Below, piece by piece: positions 1 to 11,330 of a stretch of DNA of 64,000 nucleotides. Position 1 is the first letter of the stretch, and every line of letters starts with the position of its first letter. The notes below the pieces were generated by a model, which saw only the letters and a program-made list of their open reading frames with translations, ran no database searches and had not been told where the DNA came from. This stretch comes from Thysanoteuthis rhombus. Lineage: Eukaryota > Mollusca > Cephalopoda > Oegopsida > Thysanoteuthidae. The stretch lies in NCBI GenBank assembly GCA_963457665.1, contig OY735207.1, positions 49,883,554 to 49,947,553 on the forward strand. Reading direction: 5' to 3'. A program made the translations under genes and the position numbers.

Positions 1-17
1 TTTTTTTTTTTTTTTTT
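1..17. repeat. poly-T tract at window edge
   Basis: Seventeen T at the very start of the window. It may be the end of a longer A/T tract or a retroelement poly-A tail read in reverse; the left side is cut off, so its origin cannot be told. Confidence 0.8.
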
Positions 18-258
18 AGTGATTCAATTTAAAGTAATTTTCATAATGAAATCAGTAAAACTTACAGATTGTATATGTTACAATTTTTGATGTATGTTCT
101 TAATCTTTATTTGTTTTTATGTTTAATTACTGTTAGATTATGACTTTAATAATGAGAAAAAGGGTTTTCAAAAATTTGCCACATCGAAAGGTCCTGAACA
201 AAAAAGGTTTTGAACCCCTGGTTCTAGCAAGATGAACTTGTATAGCAAGTGCCTCAAT

Positions 259-948
259 CACCTCTACCTCTGTGGAAACATTATAAGTACAGTCATTCCT
301 GTTCCAGACCACTTTGATAAAGTGAATATTGCAATAAAGCCAACTGCACAAATTTGTTGGCTTCCCAGTACATATAAGAGTCAAGTTCACATTATACTGT
401 AGTCTATTAAGTATGCAATAGCATTAGGTCTTGAAAATCAAAAAGAATTTCATTGCTAAAAAATGCTAATCGTCATCTGAGCCTTCAGCAAGTCGTGATC
501 TTCTAGCTAGGGAAGGAGGTTAATGGCCTTGCTCTGGACTAGGTTTTGGCCTAAGGGAATGTTGTGGCTGGTTTGATCTTATATCCAGACCACAAAAACT
601 TCCGCTTTGTCTATAATGAAACTGTTCAGCTTTCTTAGCATTTCTGTGTTCACTGGAGTTGCACTTTTGATTTCCTTCTTGAACTTTTTCTCAGCATTCA
701 CAACTTAGCTAATAGTTCTGGTACAAGAGGCCACCTCTTGGCCTATCTCGGCGCTCGAAATGTCTTTCTTACTAAGCTCAATCATTTCTAGCTTCTGACT
801 TGAAATGAGAGACATGCAACTTACTAAAACGTGACACACAGACACAACAGAAATACTGTTCGCAAAATAGTGCTAATCAATATGCTCGATGCAGGGTTGC
901 CACAAACCTTCAATTAGTAAAAATATGCAGAAAAACAAGGTATACCTG
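259..948 (-). mobile_element. Tigger1-like (pogo) element, internally deleted
   Basis: Read on the minus strand this matches my memory of the mammalian Tigger1 consensus along its whole length. The 5' end reads CAGGTATACCTTG and runs into the GGTTTGTGGCAACCCTGC region; the 3' end holds the TTTATTGCAATATTCACTTT and GTGGTCTGGAAC blocks. The terminal repeats are CAGGTATACCTTG at 948 and the decayed CACCTCTACCTCTG at 259. A TA target-site dinucleotide follows at 949-950, while the left flank reads AT. Tigger1 is about 2.4 kb; here the middle of the transposase is missing, with a junction near 500-523 where 3'-end sequence joins the N-terminal coding region. It is a dead deletion derivative that autonomous copies could once have mobilised in trans. 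Tigger belongs to the pogo branch of Tc1/mariner and inserts at TA. Confidence 0.85.
515..832 (-). pseudogene. Tigger transposase N-terminal remnant
   Basis: About 105 codons on the minus strand inside the Tigger-like element. The frame gives recognisable Tigger N-terminal blocks such as QKLEMIELS, AEIG, VVNAEKKF, KEIKSATPVNT and DQTSHNIPLGQ, which form the CENP-B-type helix-turn-helix DNA-binding region of Tigger transposases. Two in-frame stops break it, a TAA at 705-707 and a TAA at 579-581 (minus strand). The start region is degraded and the DDE catalytic domain is entirely absent because of the internal deletion. It can make no functional transposase. Family assignment rests on remembered consensus blocks and is firm; the exact start is not defined. 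Confidence 0.8.
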
Positions 949-949
949 T

Positions 950-1880
950 ATTTGCAATTCCGTGTCCTTCACAGTAATCTGACCCCGACTGGTTCCAAGT
1001 AATTCGTGCTTCAAAAAATAAATTTGCCTTTGGAATTATTTGAAAATTCACTACTTCCGTGTAGGAAAACTTTTGTAACAAGAAAGCTCTCGGAGAGTGT
1101 ATACCTCCTCCAATGCTTTACACTAACTAAAAACTGAAAGATAATCATTTCATGAGATATTACGATGTAAGTTTTGACCTTTCATCTTTTAGACTTTAGT
1201 CTTAATATATGAGAAAATATCTTAATCAAAAAGGAGTCTTGGATCTACCCCAAAATATAATCAATTCTCCCTTAACTTACCCTTCCAAATATCATTGAAA
1301 TTCATTAAGAACTTTTGGTGATACTGTGTGTACAGACAGACATGAGTAAATAAATACATCTACTTCTTTTGAAGAAATTTGAAATAGAACACCTCAATCA
1401 GGAAAAAAATTCAGAATCCACTCCCGAAGTCAAGCAGTTCTTCCTTAGCCGATGACCCACTGTTCTACAAAAATTCATTGAAATTTCCGGAAAACCTTTG
1501 GAAATATTTTGTAGACTGACAACCATGTAGGAATACATACTACCTTTGTCAACCAAGTCTAAAGAGGTGAGTTACAGGTGTAGAATTTACCCACAACACC
1601 TGTTGCTACCGATGAGCAAAGCCATTTTTCAAAAAGGCTAATTTAGTTTATTGACACTTATGGCTTATGTGAGATAATGTTTCATTGTTGAATGCTTTGT
1701 CAATAAGGTATTTATTGAGTTGCTGGGTTACATTTGTATAGACAGCAAATTTCAAAACAAATGTAAGGCTGAATATCATTGACGTCTGCAGTGTTTTTGG
1801 AGGATATGGTTTTTTGTACAAGATGGTATGCAAAAAGACTGACCATTGTGATTCTTTCTGACCACTTTTTTTTTCCAGTT
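950..1880. other. no gene seen; family G repeat pair inside
   Basis: AT-rich, with stops in all frames. The only structure I see is the diverged repeat pair listed separately (1291-1541). The end is T-rich and leads into the CT/GT array. Confidence 0.6.
1291..1541 (+). repeat. family G repeat, two diverged direct copies
   Basis: Segments 1291-1362 and 1469-1541 share the order CATTGAAATT, a CTTTTGG-like block, a TGTxxACAGACAGACATG-like block and AATACAT. A third copy on the minus strand lies at 10068-10165, with ATCAAGAACTTTT and AGAGACAAACAGA. These are old interspersed repeat fragments of unknown class. Confidence 0.5.
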
Positions 1881-1914
1881 TTTTTGGGGTGTTTTTTTAT
1901 GTGTGTGGGTGTGT

Positions 1915-2475
1915 GACTCTCTCTCTCTCTCTCTCTCTCTTGCTTTCAGGCCATTTTGTATTTTTTGCAGGAGTGTGTGTCTGTGTATGTCTCACTGTCT
2001 GTGTATGTCTCACTGTCTGTGTATGTCTCACTGTCTGTGTGTGTCTCACTGTCTGTGTGTGTCTCACTGTCTGTGTGTGTCTCACTGTCTGTGTGTATGT
2101 CTCACTGTCTGTGTGTGTGTCTCACTGTCTGTGTGTGTGTCTCACTGTCTGTGTGTGTATCTCACTGTCTGTGTGTGTATCTCACTGTCTGTGTGTGTAT
2201 CTCACTGTCTGTGTGTGTATCTCACTGTCTGTGTGTGTATCTCACTGTCTGTGTGTGTATCTCACTGTCTGTGTGTGTATCTCACTGTCTGTGTGTGTAT
2301 CTCACTGTCTGTGTGTGTATCTCACTGTCTGTGTGTGTATCTCACTGTCTGTGTGTGTATCTCACTGTCTGTGTGTGTATCTCACTGTCTGTGTGTGTAT
2401 CTCACTGTCTGTGTGTGTATCTCACTGTCTGTGTATGTCTCACTGTCTGTGTGTGTCTCACTGTCTCTCTCTTCT
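1915..2475. repeat. GT/CT minisatellite, 18- to 20-bp units
   Basis: A (CT)n run at 1915-1940 is followed by an array from about 1970. The first units are 18 bp, CTCACTGTCTGTGTATGT-like. From 2101 to 2420 the unit is exactly 20 bp, and the 14 units from 2141 to 2420 are letter-for-letter identical (CTCACTGTCTGTGTGTGTAT). Units shorten again near 2430-2470. The long open frames here on both strands are products of the repeat and not genes. Uniformity suggests recent unequal exchange or slippage. Confidence 0.95.
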
Positions 2476-2479
2476 GTGC

Positions 2480-5400
2480 GTGTCTTTTGTGTATGTGTAG
2501 AAAGAAAGTTCTCATAGCATAAGTCATGGAAGTGTGTGTATGAAACCGAAGTTTTAATGGCACAAGTCATGGAAACTGCTTACCGTACCCAACCGGATAT
2601 TGCTAGTTAATTAAGTTATCGTTGATAGGCTGTAGCTATAATTTTTCATTTGTCACTTTTTTAGTATATTGTTTAAGAAAATTAATAAAAACATGCACAC
2701 ACCAAAAAGATGGTCCGAAATAATCAAATTAATCAAGTTATTTTTGCCCCAACTTGTATTTACGTGCCCTCCTCACAACAGCCGGGGGTTATTTGGTGCC
2801 CTAAACCACGAAATGTATTTAGTAAGTATACAGAAAGCTTATGCTAAAAAGTACCGAAGAAAGCTAAACATGTCAAGTACTTAATAAACGATAAAAATTT
2901 AATAACTCAGCAAAGCACGGTAGCTCCCCGCTCCGAGGCCCACCGAATTGTGATAGTAGTATTAGTGGTGGTAGTTTTTTTCCGTGCCCGCTGCATATTC
3001 AACTGCTTACCTAGAGAAGTTTATGAGTGCCTTGCAAAAAGTGAAACACTATTCCAGTATATCGCTCGACTATTGATATAGAACGTGAATTTGAAAGGAA
3101 TATTGCCAGGAGAATCACACCCGTACAATTTGATACGAATGTACCAAAGGTGACAGCCCTTGTATACAAAGAACTTAACACGTTCGTATGAAGACTGACC
3201 TTATTATTGAATAGTCAACGCTGAAAAAACCCTAAAAAAACATCGATGAGAAAGAGCAAAAGATCGAGAACCAGAAGACCCTCTTCGTTCGTTTCACCCC
3301 AGATGACTTTCTATCTCAACCCTCTGCTCCCTAAACTTCTCTCCAACCTCGACATTTTTTAAGCTCCAGTTATTTCTATATCACCTCGAATACTTCAGGA
3401 CCTTTCTTGTCTGCTTTTCTTCCTCCCTCCCTCACAATAATAGATACAGACTATCATGATTCATGCCAGATGAGTGTGCCCTGCCGGGTGGGGTTGACCT
3501 ACTTCGGTTTACCTCAACCCCCAGTTAGAAAAAAAAAAAAGTACCGAGTTGCTGGCGGGTTAATATTGAAAGTTCCCGTTACACCGTCTTGGCAAATAGT
3601 TTCAAATTTATTTTTTCGCTGAATTAGTTTGCGTTTGTGTAATGTTTGAAATTTGGTATAGAAATTTTGAGCAGGGTGAGTTAGCATTTATGTTACACCA
3701 AATCAGTGAAATTGCCTTATTAATGATTTAAAAAAATAATTAATCCATTCATTTACAGTGAAAAAAATGTCGTTTTGATTTGATTAAAATTCCTTTAATC
3801 AAAACAAAGATATAAATCAACCATTTTTTGCAATCGAAAGTTCGTGTAATAAAAGTGAAATCAAACTTTCTTTTTTTTTTTTTTACAAAAAATAAGTGAA
3901 TTTCGTCTATCTTCAAATTGGTTTGACTGATGCACACATAGTGATTTTTAGCTACAAAAACTGGGGGTTGCTTCATATTCGAGATCACATGGTATCCAAG
4001 TAGATGAGGTAGATAAAACTTGGTTAAAAAAGAAAGATATCTAGCAATTTGTGGAAATGTTTATTAACAAGGACCTTAAACGCACTGAAAGCCATTTTCA
4101 AATAACAATTTTGATGCTTAAAGAATCGATGTATAAATGAAGCGTAGAAATTTCAAATTGTCAAATTTTATTATGCAGGTTAAAATTGCAAACCATCTGG
4201 GTAAAGTTTTTTTTTTTCACTCACTCGGTAAATTCAGGTATAACCTAGTTTAAATTAAAATTAGTAAATATTTTTAGATGTTTTAGTGATTTTAGAAACC
4301 TTCGTGTTCCAGACTCTACGTTGGCGTAAAGGTAATAACAAATCGGCGATTGTTACATTTTCCGCGTTAAATTTCGCTGAAAATGTTTGCCTGGGTTGGG
4401 AACCTCGGAACGGCATTTTTCTTATCACGTTTGAAATTGTAATTTTTCTAATCGGCCTCTATTTTTTTCATTTCTTAAAAACCTTATCGGTAAATTTATT
4501 TTTCAAAATTTTCATTCTTCAAATTTGACCATTTAAAACTACAAAGAAAAAGGATTGGGCTAGAACGTGAAAGTAGAACTTGTCATTATCGTGAAAAAAT
4601 AGTTTACGCTGTATGTTTTGAATTTAATGCGGAAAAGGTATCAATTGCATGAAATCCTAGTATTTTAATGTCCATAAGTAATTGAAAAAGCATTTCTGAT
4701 CTTTAATGAAAGCGTATTTTGAGTTGGGAAGTCCCAAATAATGCCGGTTGTAGTTATGAGGGCATCTCTATCAATACGGTACTATCGTAGCAGCAGTGGA
4801 GTCTCGATCAGACAGCGCCTTATAGTTCAAGATCAAAATGTGGTATCTGTTCATCTCACGTGAACGAAACAGCATGAACTTTGTTTTCAATTTCAAACGT
4901 TGTTATGATTGTATTTGGCACAATGTAGGGAAGGTGGTCCCGATTTTATATAGTAAAACCTCACACCCTCGCTCTCTCGATGTTAAAAACGGCACACGAA
5001 TAATGAGAAATAAGAGAATTAATTAAAGATGAAACTATAAAAATGATATAGTTTGAAATTGAAAACAAAAATGTTCTGTCATGTGGCTTTCAGTGACGAC
5101 AATAAGTCATAACTTCTATTTTTTGTCAACTGAAAAAATAATCCTGTCTTCAACAGGAAGGTAAATGCCATGTTTCATTGACGTGAGAAGATACAACACA
5201 GGATCGAGTTAACTCAATCGGGACCCCCCTCTGCTCTAGTAGTAAGTGCTGCGTTGTGTTCTAACTGACCAATGGTCAATAAGTGACCACAATGCCCTTA
5301 ACAAGTGCGTTAATATGGGATGTTAAACTGAGAGATAACCTGCATCATGGTTTATTTTAACCACGTGGGTAAACTTACTAGTCACATTTTTTCTTTCCCA

Positions 5401-6280
5401 TATCAATGCACGAAAGCTACGTAATTGCCGAAAAGGAGACCCTTTTTTTTCTACTCTCTCATGTACTAACAGTACTTTCAAGTACCGCTTGTTTTCTGGA
5501 TTAGTTTGAGACCTGTGTTTCCCTGGAGATACTTGTGAGTCGTTTTTTTTTTTTTTGATTTTTTTTTCTTCAACAAAAATTACACTGCTCTACTTTTTTT
5601 CTTGTTTTTTTGTTTTTTTTTTAAATTCCTGAAGTGTTATTTTCTTAGTGTAAGTATAGAAAATGTCTATTTTCTCCCTCGAACTTAACTTAATGTGGCC
5701 AGGACAGTGATATTCATCTGCGATTATTTTTCCTTTCTTCGTGATCAAAAACGTCTAATTTTCCTCTGGTTGTCCAATTGAAAATAAGTAGATCTTAAAT
5801 TATAACTCTCCTGATCACTAAATCAAAGTTTGGAGGTATTGATTGACATTATTTTCTATTTTTAGACATAATCAATCAGGAAATAACACTTATTACCCTG
5901 GATCAAAAAAGTTTTTAAAGTGTTATCTCCTAAATGATTCTTCATAATTCAATGTTTAGTTGCCTTTAAAATGAAAAATCAGGACTGTAAGGGTTAATAT
6001 TATGTAACTGTTAAGAGCTAGGTCTTTCATTCCTTGGAGAGTTTTTGTTTAGAGAGTCGTATCAAAAAATTTGGCTGGGAGTAAAGTAGGGTAGGGTGCC
6101 TTTCTCATTGTTGTATCCTGTGCAGAGAGAGTCGTATTCCTACCCTCTTGTTTTACCGTGTCTTTCTTCATTTTTTTTAACATCACGTATCTCTAATGAT
6201 TCATTTTTGTGTAATTTCTTTCTTTGTTCTCTTTATCAACTTCTATACAATTGAGCTTCGCGCCAACAGAAGGACATTCG
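2480..6280. other. no gene seen; AT-rich, T-rich runs
   Basis: No open frame with protein-like composition. There are several poly-T or poly-A runs (3529-3540, 3871-3884, 5542-5556). A short inverted repeat at 3490-3520 pairs GGGGTTGA with TCAACCCC around a 16-nt loop. Fragments of unidentified repeats are likely, but I could not pair them with others in the window. Confidence 0.5.
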
Positions 6281-6282
6281 GA

Positions 6283-6342
6283 GCAGGGTTGCCAGATTAC
6301 TGGCCCCAAACACGTAAATATTGCCAAAAATGGCAACCCTGC
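6283..6342. repeat. fold-back with GGGTTGCCA arms (family D ends)
   Basis: GCAGGGTTGCCA at 6283-6294 is the exact reverse complement of TGGCAACCCTGC at 6331-6342. The outer arms resemble the terminal repeats of family D (AGGGTTGCCAGAT, see 46677-47085). This looks like a 60-bp two-ended remnant of that element with the middle lost. Confidence 0.7.
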
Positions 6343-6534
6343 TTCAGAGAAAGCTTAAGTCGACTGCTACTGATTTGCAACTGGGTAAACTTATCTTTTT
6401 TTTTAACCTTCATTACCCGGGAGGTAGAGGTGGGGCCTTTGTCATACTTCTGTTTAGGGTGCGAGTGTGTGCCTGTCTACCGGGTGAATAGCTTTACTTG
6501 GTGTAGAACGAATGCCTGAATGAAAAAAAAGTGA

Positions 6535-6605
6535 TACAGGCGTCCTCTGTTATGAAAATGTTGGGGTCGAAGAAAGCCAACCGCGTTGTAACTGATCTTT
6601 GTTAA
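6535..6605 (+). mobile_element. pogo-like element left end
   Basis: TA then CAGGCGTCCTCTG, followed by GTTGGGGTC, AAGAAAGCCAAC and GCGTTGTAA. The same order occurs at 10689-10745 and, as a complete short element, at 60659-60797. TA plus CAGG-type termini fit pogo/Tigger-like nonautonomous elements. I could not locate a matching right end. Confidence 0.5.
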
Positions 6606-9600
6606 CCAATTGTCAATTTAACTATTTTGTTGGTGGAATATTTTGTAGGTGGAGATTTACATAGTCAACTCTGCATAATTTTTTTTTTTTAATGATTGGG
6701 AGGGTTAAAGAGCCAGATTAAGCTAGAGTTGGCACTGGAACATATGCTATAAAGGGCCCCAAATTGAGAAAATACATAAAAACGTGAAGGCATTAAAACG
6801 TACCATTTTACTTGCCAAACGCAGTAATATCTTGAAAAGTGCAGTTTTTGGTGTAGTATGGTGGAGATATTGCTGTATATATTAATGTAACTAAGTATAA
6901 GCTGAAAAACAAACACATTGAATCATGATGAGAGTTTGAACCATATAGAAAATTTCTGAACAAATTTACCACTCTATTCAAGATATTATTTTACCATCAA
7001 TGATAGATTAACCTGGTCTTATAAAAGGTCATAATCGTGGAGCTCTCAGTGAGAATCAAAATATGTGGTGGTGCCTTGTGGCACTTGATTGAAAGCTATC
7101 GGTTTACATGAGGCAACCATTACTAATGGAATACGGCTATTATATGGTACGATGTAAACACATCGCAAATAGAAATGTATCGAAAATAAGGGAATTACCA
7201 ATGGTCAGGAAATAATGCGGCTTTACTGACAGAATAATGTATGTGAAAAAATTATCATCCCTCTATTTTATGACTTTTGGCCCATTTTATTGTATTTGGT
7301 CTGACAAAATTCTGCATTAAAGGTTTATGGCTCAAGTCTCCTTTCCTCCCATGGCACCCCCTTTAGTAAGACTTGATGGTTGAGTCATCAAGAGACCCTC
7401 CCTCAGTTGTGTAAAAATTTGGTCATTCAGTATGGAGAGCTGATTAATCATTACACATCAGTGATTTAATTGGCTTTTTTTTATGTTTCCAACAGGATGT
7501 CGCCTTTTTAGTACCACAGATACTTTTATCAGAATCATATATCTTCATCAAGATCATGTTCCAATCATCGATGATTGTGTATTTCTTTCAGATAAGACCC
7601 AATTACAAAATGGCCCTCGTCTTAATTTGGTGAGATTTTAGTATATTTCACTTGCATTTAACCCTTCTAGCGGTTTCTGAATGGGATACAGAAGTCAGTA
7701 TTAATATAAGACTAACACTTGTCCTGCTAGATTCAAAAAGGTTTCCTTGTACTTGTTGTCTTTATCACTACATTTCAGCCACTTTGTCCTCTGAGTTTCT
7801 GTGACAAAGTATTTCATTATCAATATTTCGGCTACAGTACTAGGCCTTCTTCGAGTGTCTGTTGCATCAGCTTAGGTTCCAGAAACTTCACACAGATGAA
7901 AGTATTCGTTTACCTGTATTGAAAACCCTGTGCAGAAGGCTCGACTGGTTCAGTCCCTGGGTCAGGTTGTGCAGAAATAAACGTTGGCTCAGTAGTTGCA
8001 TCAGGAAGAAGGTTCTGAAATTTCCTGAAGTAGGACACAGGATATGGCCATTAAAAGTTTGAGAACCGTATACTCCAATGGATCTAATAAAGCGTTCTGG
8101 AATCTTCCATGGAAGGACACCAAATGCAACAGGTTATGAGTGCTGGAAGTGTCCTCCGAAGGATGCTTGTGGATATGACAGGTGAAGGAATATGAGAATA
8201 CTATATTCCCGTGGATCAAATAAACTGTCACATTCAACTTCTTAGGAAAGTTACCAAATCCGACAGACGTCTGGCTTAGGGCCAGAGTGTACAGCCACAA
8301 AAATATATCGCTACAATTGAAGAAATTTCTGTCTGTGCATGTGTGCACTGCGATCACTTGATTACTGGCCTTCGTATAAAGTTGACATTCGCTAGTTATT
8401 TTTGTCTGCACACAAGGCAATGCAGTGTCAAGTTTGAAGTCATTTTGAAAAGCAGTTCTCGATTAATCTTATGAAAATAAATAATTGAAGATTATAGATC
8501 TTTCTTCATGGTTTATATAAATTATATCCCATGACTTCTGCTGTGTAGAATTATCCAAATTTGGATATGAATTATCTAAATTGACAATACCAAAGAGAAG
8601 TGATAGAAATATTTAAAAACTGTAGTTTTATATGATGGGTGGAAAATTATTTTACATTATGGCAGGCTACTCTCTGCACCATAAATTATGGCTCTTTCCA
8701 AACATGCACCTTTGGTATAGGCACCACTTAAGTTATGAGAAAGATAGCAAAGATGAAGAGATTGGTCCGAATGAATCAATGTACGTAGGTACAGCTGGAA
8801 GTCTGCAGCCAAATGATGAAAAAAAAAAGCATTTATTCTATATAACAAATACAGATTGTACCTTTCTAATTCAGCGCTCTGTGGTCAGGCACATTTTGAA
8901 TCTATCGCCGTTGGTTTGTGGGTCTGCCCACGAAAGATCTTTGATTTGATTACTAACGGGTGTTTTAACCATAATTTATGGTTTACAAATTAACTTGTTG
9001 AACCTAATGTGTAAAAATCTCACTATGGTTTGGAACCAAATCAAAAAAACTATAAATTCAACAATTTTTGATGTCTATCTCCTACTTATTTGTCCTAAAG
9101 GCATGAATCCATACCCCTCTCCCCAAGCTATAGGTAAAATATCGCAGGGTGAACTGAGATGCTACTTCTGGTGCTTATTGCCTCTAGGACTAATTCATTT
9201 ATTGCAAATGGCCCAAGTGAGTATTAATGTAGTATGTGGAGCCTAAGTAGAGACAGCTGAAGTAATAGCCAGCATAAGGACAATAATTACTTACCATATT
9301 TTCTTTGATATGAAATGCTGTTGTTTTTATTTTATTTATTTTTTTTTTTAAATAGGCCCCAAATCAGCAGTTTGACTTATACTTAGGTCAGTCAAAAATG
9401 ACCAATACTTGTGCCTTTATGAATACAGTATCAATAGAAACAATGCATATTAACAAGCCATAATGTCCTTTGTTATAACTCAATTCATCACCAGGGTTTT
9501 GTATGAAATCTTATGTAGGTAAAATGTAGTGCGTATCAAATAATATCTATTGTAAATTATTTTTTTGGCTAGATTTGTTATCTAAAATTCGAAATTCATA

Positions 9601-9868
9601 TTTTGATGACAGCTGACCGATTATCATGAATGGTGTATTCATGAGAAGAGGATATCTTTCATGACAATGTTATGGCAAAATAATGAATTTGGCTCATATT
9701 CAAGTCAGTTGATTTGATTGAATTTTATGCTCAATTCTGAACTCATCTATTCAAGAATATACGGTACTTGTATTTGTTACAACGTTTTGACCTAACTTTG
9801 AATGTACAAAATGAGAAAAGCAGTAGAACTGGTTTTACACAATTGAATTTCTTTTGTTACGACTAATT
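6606..9868. other. no gene seen; old repeats
   Basis: No supported coding exon. Around 7760-7880 there is a segment with ATATTTCGGCT and GGCCTTCTTCGAGTGTCTGTTG that resembles family B (14790, 41185, 55697). Open frames at 7862-8062, 8001-8420 and 8632-8949 have no recognisable motif. Confidence 0.5.
8679..8981. repeat. 13-bp inverted repeats bounding ~300 bp
   Basis: CCATAAATTATGG at 8679-8691 is the exact reverse complement of CCATAATTTATGG at 8969-8981. Each copy is also nearly palindromic by itself. This could be a degenerate MITE boundary or chance in AT-rich DNA; no target duplication was seen. Confidence 0.3.
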
Positions 9869-10043
9869 GAAGAAATGTTATTGAGTGAATTTATTGACCT
9901 CTAACCCATTTGACATAGAACAAGGCTAGTTGCCCTGCTGAAATCTTTAGCGAAGCTAATTGATGGTTTCTCTATATTGTCAACAACACCTACACTCATT
10001 TGTAATTTATCCATGAGCAACTATTGAAATCTGTTATTTTTCT
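9869..10043 (+). repeat. direct duplication, copy 1
   Basis: Shares ordered blocks with 10429-10592: GAAATGTTATTGA(G/A)TGAATT, TTGACAT, TGCTGAAATCTTTAGC against TACCAAAATCCTTAGT, GCTAAT, GTCAACAAC and TGAAATCTGT. The copies are about 560 bp apart and clearly diverged. Confidence 0.7.
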
Positions 10044-10067
10044 TTTGTCAATGAAGTTTGAAAAGCT

Positions 10068-10165
10068 ATATTTATTAGCACATATCTGTTTGTCTCTCCA
10101 TGCGATATCTCTAAAAGTTCTTGATGGATTTCAATGGGATTTTGTGGAAGCGTGGGGCATAAGCT
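10068..10165 (-). repeat. family G repeat copy
   Basis: On the minus strand it carries CATTGAAATCCATC, AAGAACTTTT and GAGACAAACAGA, matching 1291-1362 and 1469-1541. It sits between the two copies of the 9869/10429 duplication. Confidence 0.45.
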
Positions 10166-10428
10166 ATGGGAAAAGTGATTAAATTTGGGGACGGATCCAG
10201 CGATTTGTCTTCAATTGAGAGAGATTTTTTTCTTTTTTCTTTTTTTTTTAAAATTCTGCAGGAAGAGAGGTTGGAAATTGACCGTTGATAAAAAAAAGGC
10301 TAAATTTTAATTTCAAGCAAGTAGATCAATATTTGCCCAAACATTGAGTTACATTCTCTCTCCTGTTTTTAAATATTTTTATTTTTAGTTAATGTGCAGA
10401 ATTGTTCGATCTCTGAGTGCTTTCTCGT

Positions 10429-10592
10429 TTGAGAAATGTTATTGAATGAATTCAGTCACCCTTGGCCCTTGACATTAGCTGTGGTTGGATGCCTTACCAA
10501 AATCCTTAGTAATGCTAATCAATAGTTTCCCTTGAATGTCAACAACTCCCACATCATTCGTTATTTATGAACAACAATTAAAATCTGTAATT
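10429..10592 (+). repeat. direct duplication, copy 2
   Basis: Partner of 9869-10043 in the same orientation; see that entry for the shared blocks. The intervening ~385 bp holds a T-rich stretch and a family G fragment. Confidence 0.7.
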
Positions 10593-10688
10593 AAACCTGT
10601 GGATAATTTCATTTTATAAATTTCCGCCATTGTCACTTGATCAGAACAATATGCTGTATTTATATGGCTATTTGATCATTGGTTGAGA

Positions 10689-10745
10689 TAAAGGCGTTCC
10701 TCATAACGTGGGTGTTGGGGTCCAAGAAAGCCAACTGCATTATAA
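10689..10745 (+). mobile_element. pogo-like element left end
   Basis: TAAAGGCGTTCCTC, ACGTGGGTGTTGGGG and AAGAAAGCCAACTGC match the left-end blocks at 6535-6605 and the complete MITE at 60659-60797. The right end was not found. Confidence 0.5.
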
Positions 10746-11081
10746 TTGAGCAGCAAGAACTGCAGGGTAGGTGTGGCTGATATTCAAGGTTGGGCGATAG
10801 GTGAAAGATGGTGAACATTTTAAAACTTGAAAACATGAAGTGAGATTTGAACAAATAAACAAAGGCATTACTTAATGTTTGTTGTTTTTTTTATTAAATT
10901 ATACCACCAAAATAACTGCAGTATATTTCACAGTGAACTAGATTTTAATATTTTAAGACCAAACAGAATATTTAGATCAATAGTTTAACCGTTTTGAAAA
11001 GGTAGCCCCTGCACCCTCAGATACCTGTACCTGAGTTTGAGTGGAAATGCTGAAATCATTGAGGAAAAAAAAATTCCAATA

Positions 11082-11105
11082 ATATATATATATATATATA
11101 TATAT
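11082..11105. repeat. (TA)n microsatellite
   Basis: About 12 TA dinucleotides without interruption. Confidence 0.95.
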
Positions 11106-11330
11106 GAATATATGGTATACCTAAAGCAACAGTATGTTGAACCTTACAACTCAGGAGTTGAAATCTAATGCAGCAACCACAATCAGATCTGACTTTCAAC
11201 TATATTTCAGGCAAATGGAAATATGAATCATAGATAATTGTTTCAGAAACGAGGCCATAATCAAATTAACCATCAGATGAGACTTTACCAGAATTCTTAA
11301 TTATATTGCATATTAATGTTGGTATTACCT

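Noticed and set aside
890-905. Family D terminus (GCAGGGTTGCCAC)
   Set aside because: This word is part of the Tigger1-type 5' region itself, so its resemblance to family D ends is coincidental or not informative.
1889-2522. Three overlapping frames of ~190-204 codons
   Set aside because: All are translations of the GT/CT minisatellite in different phases; periodic Cys/Val/Leu/Ser peptides with no domain.
8001-8420. 139-codon minus-strand frame
   Set aside because: No motif, composition like the surroundings, and near a family B-like repeat.
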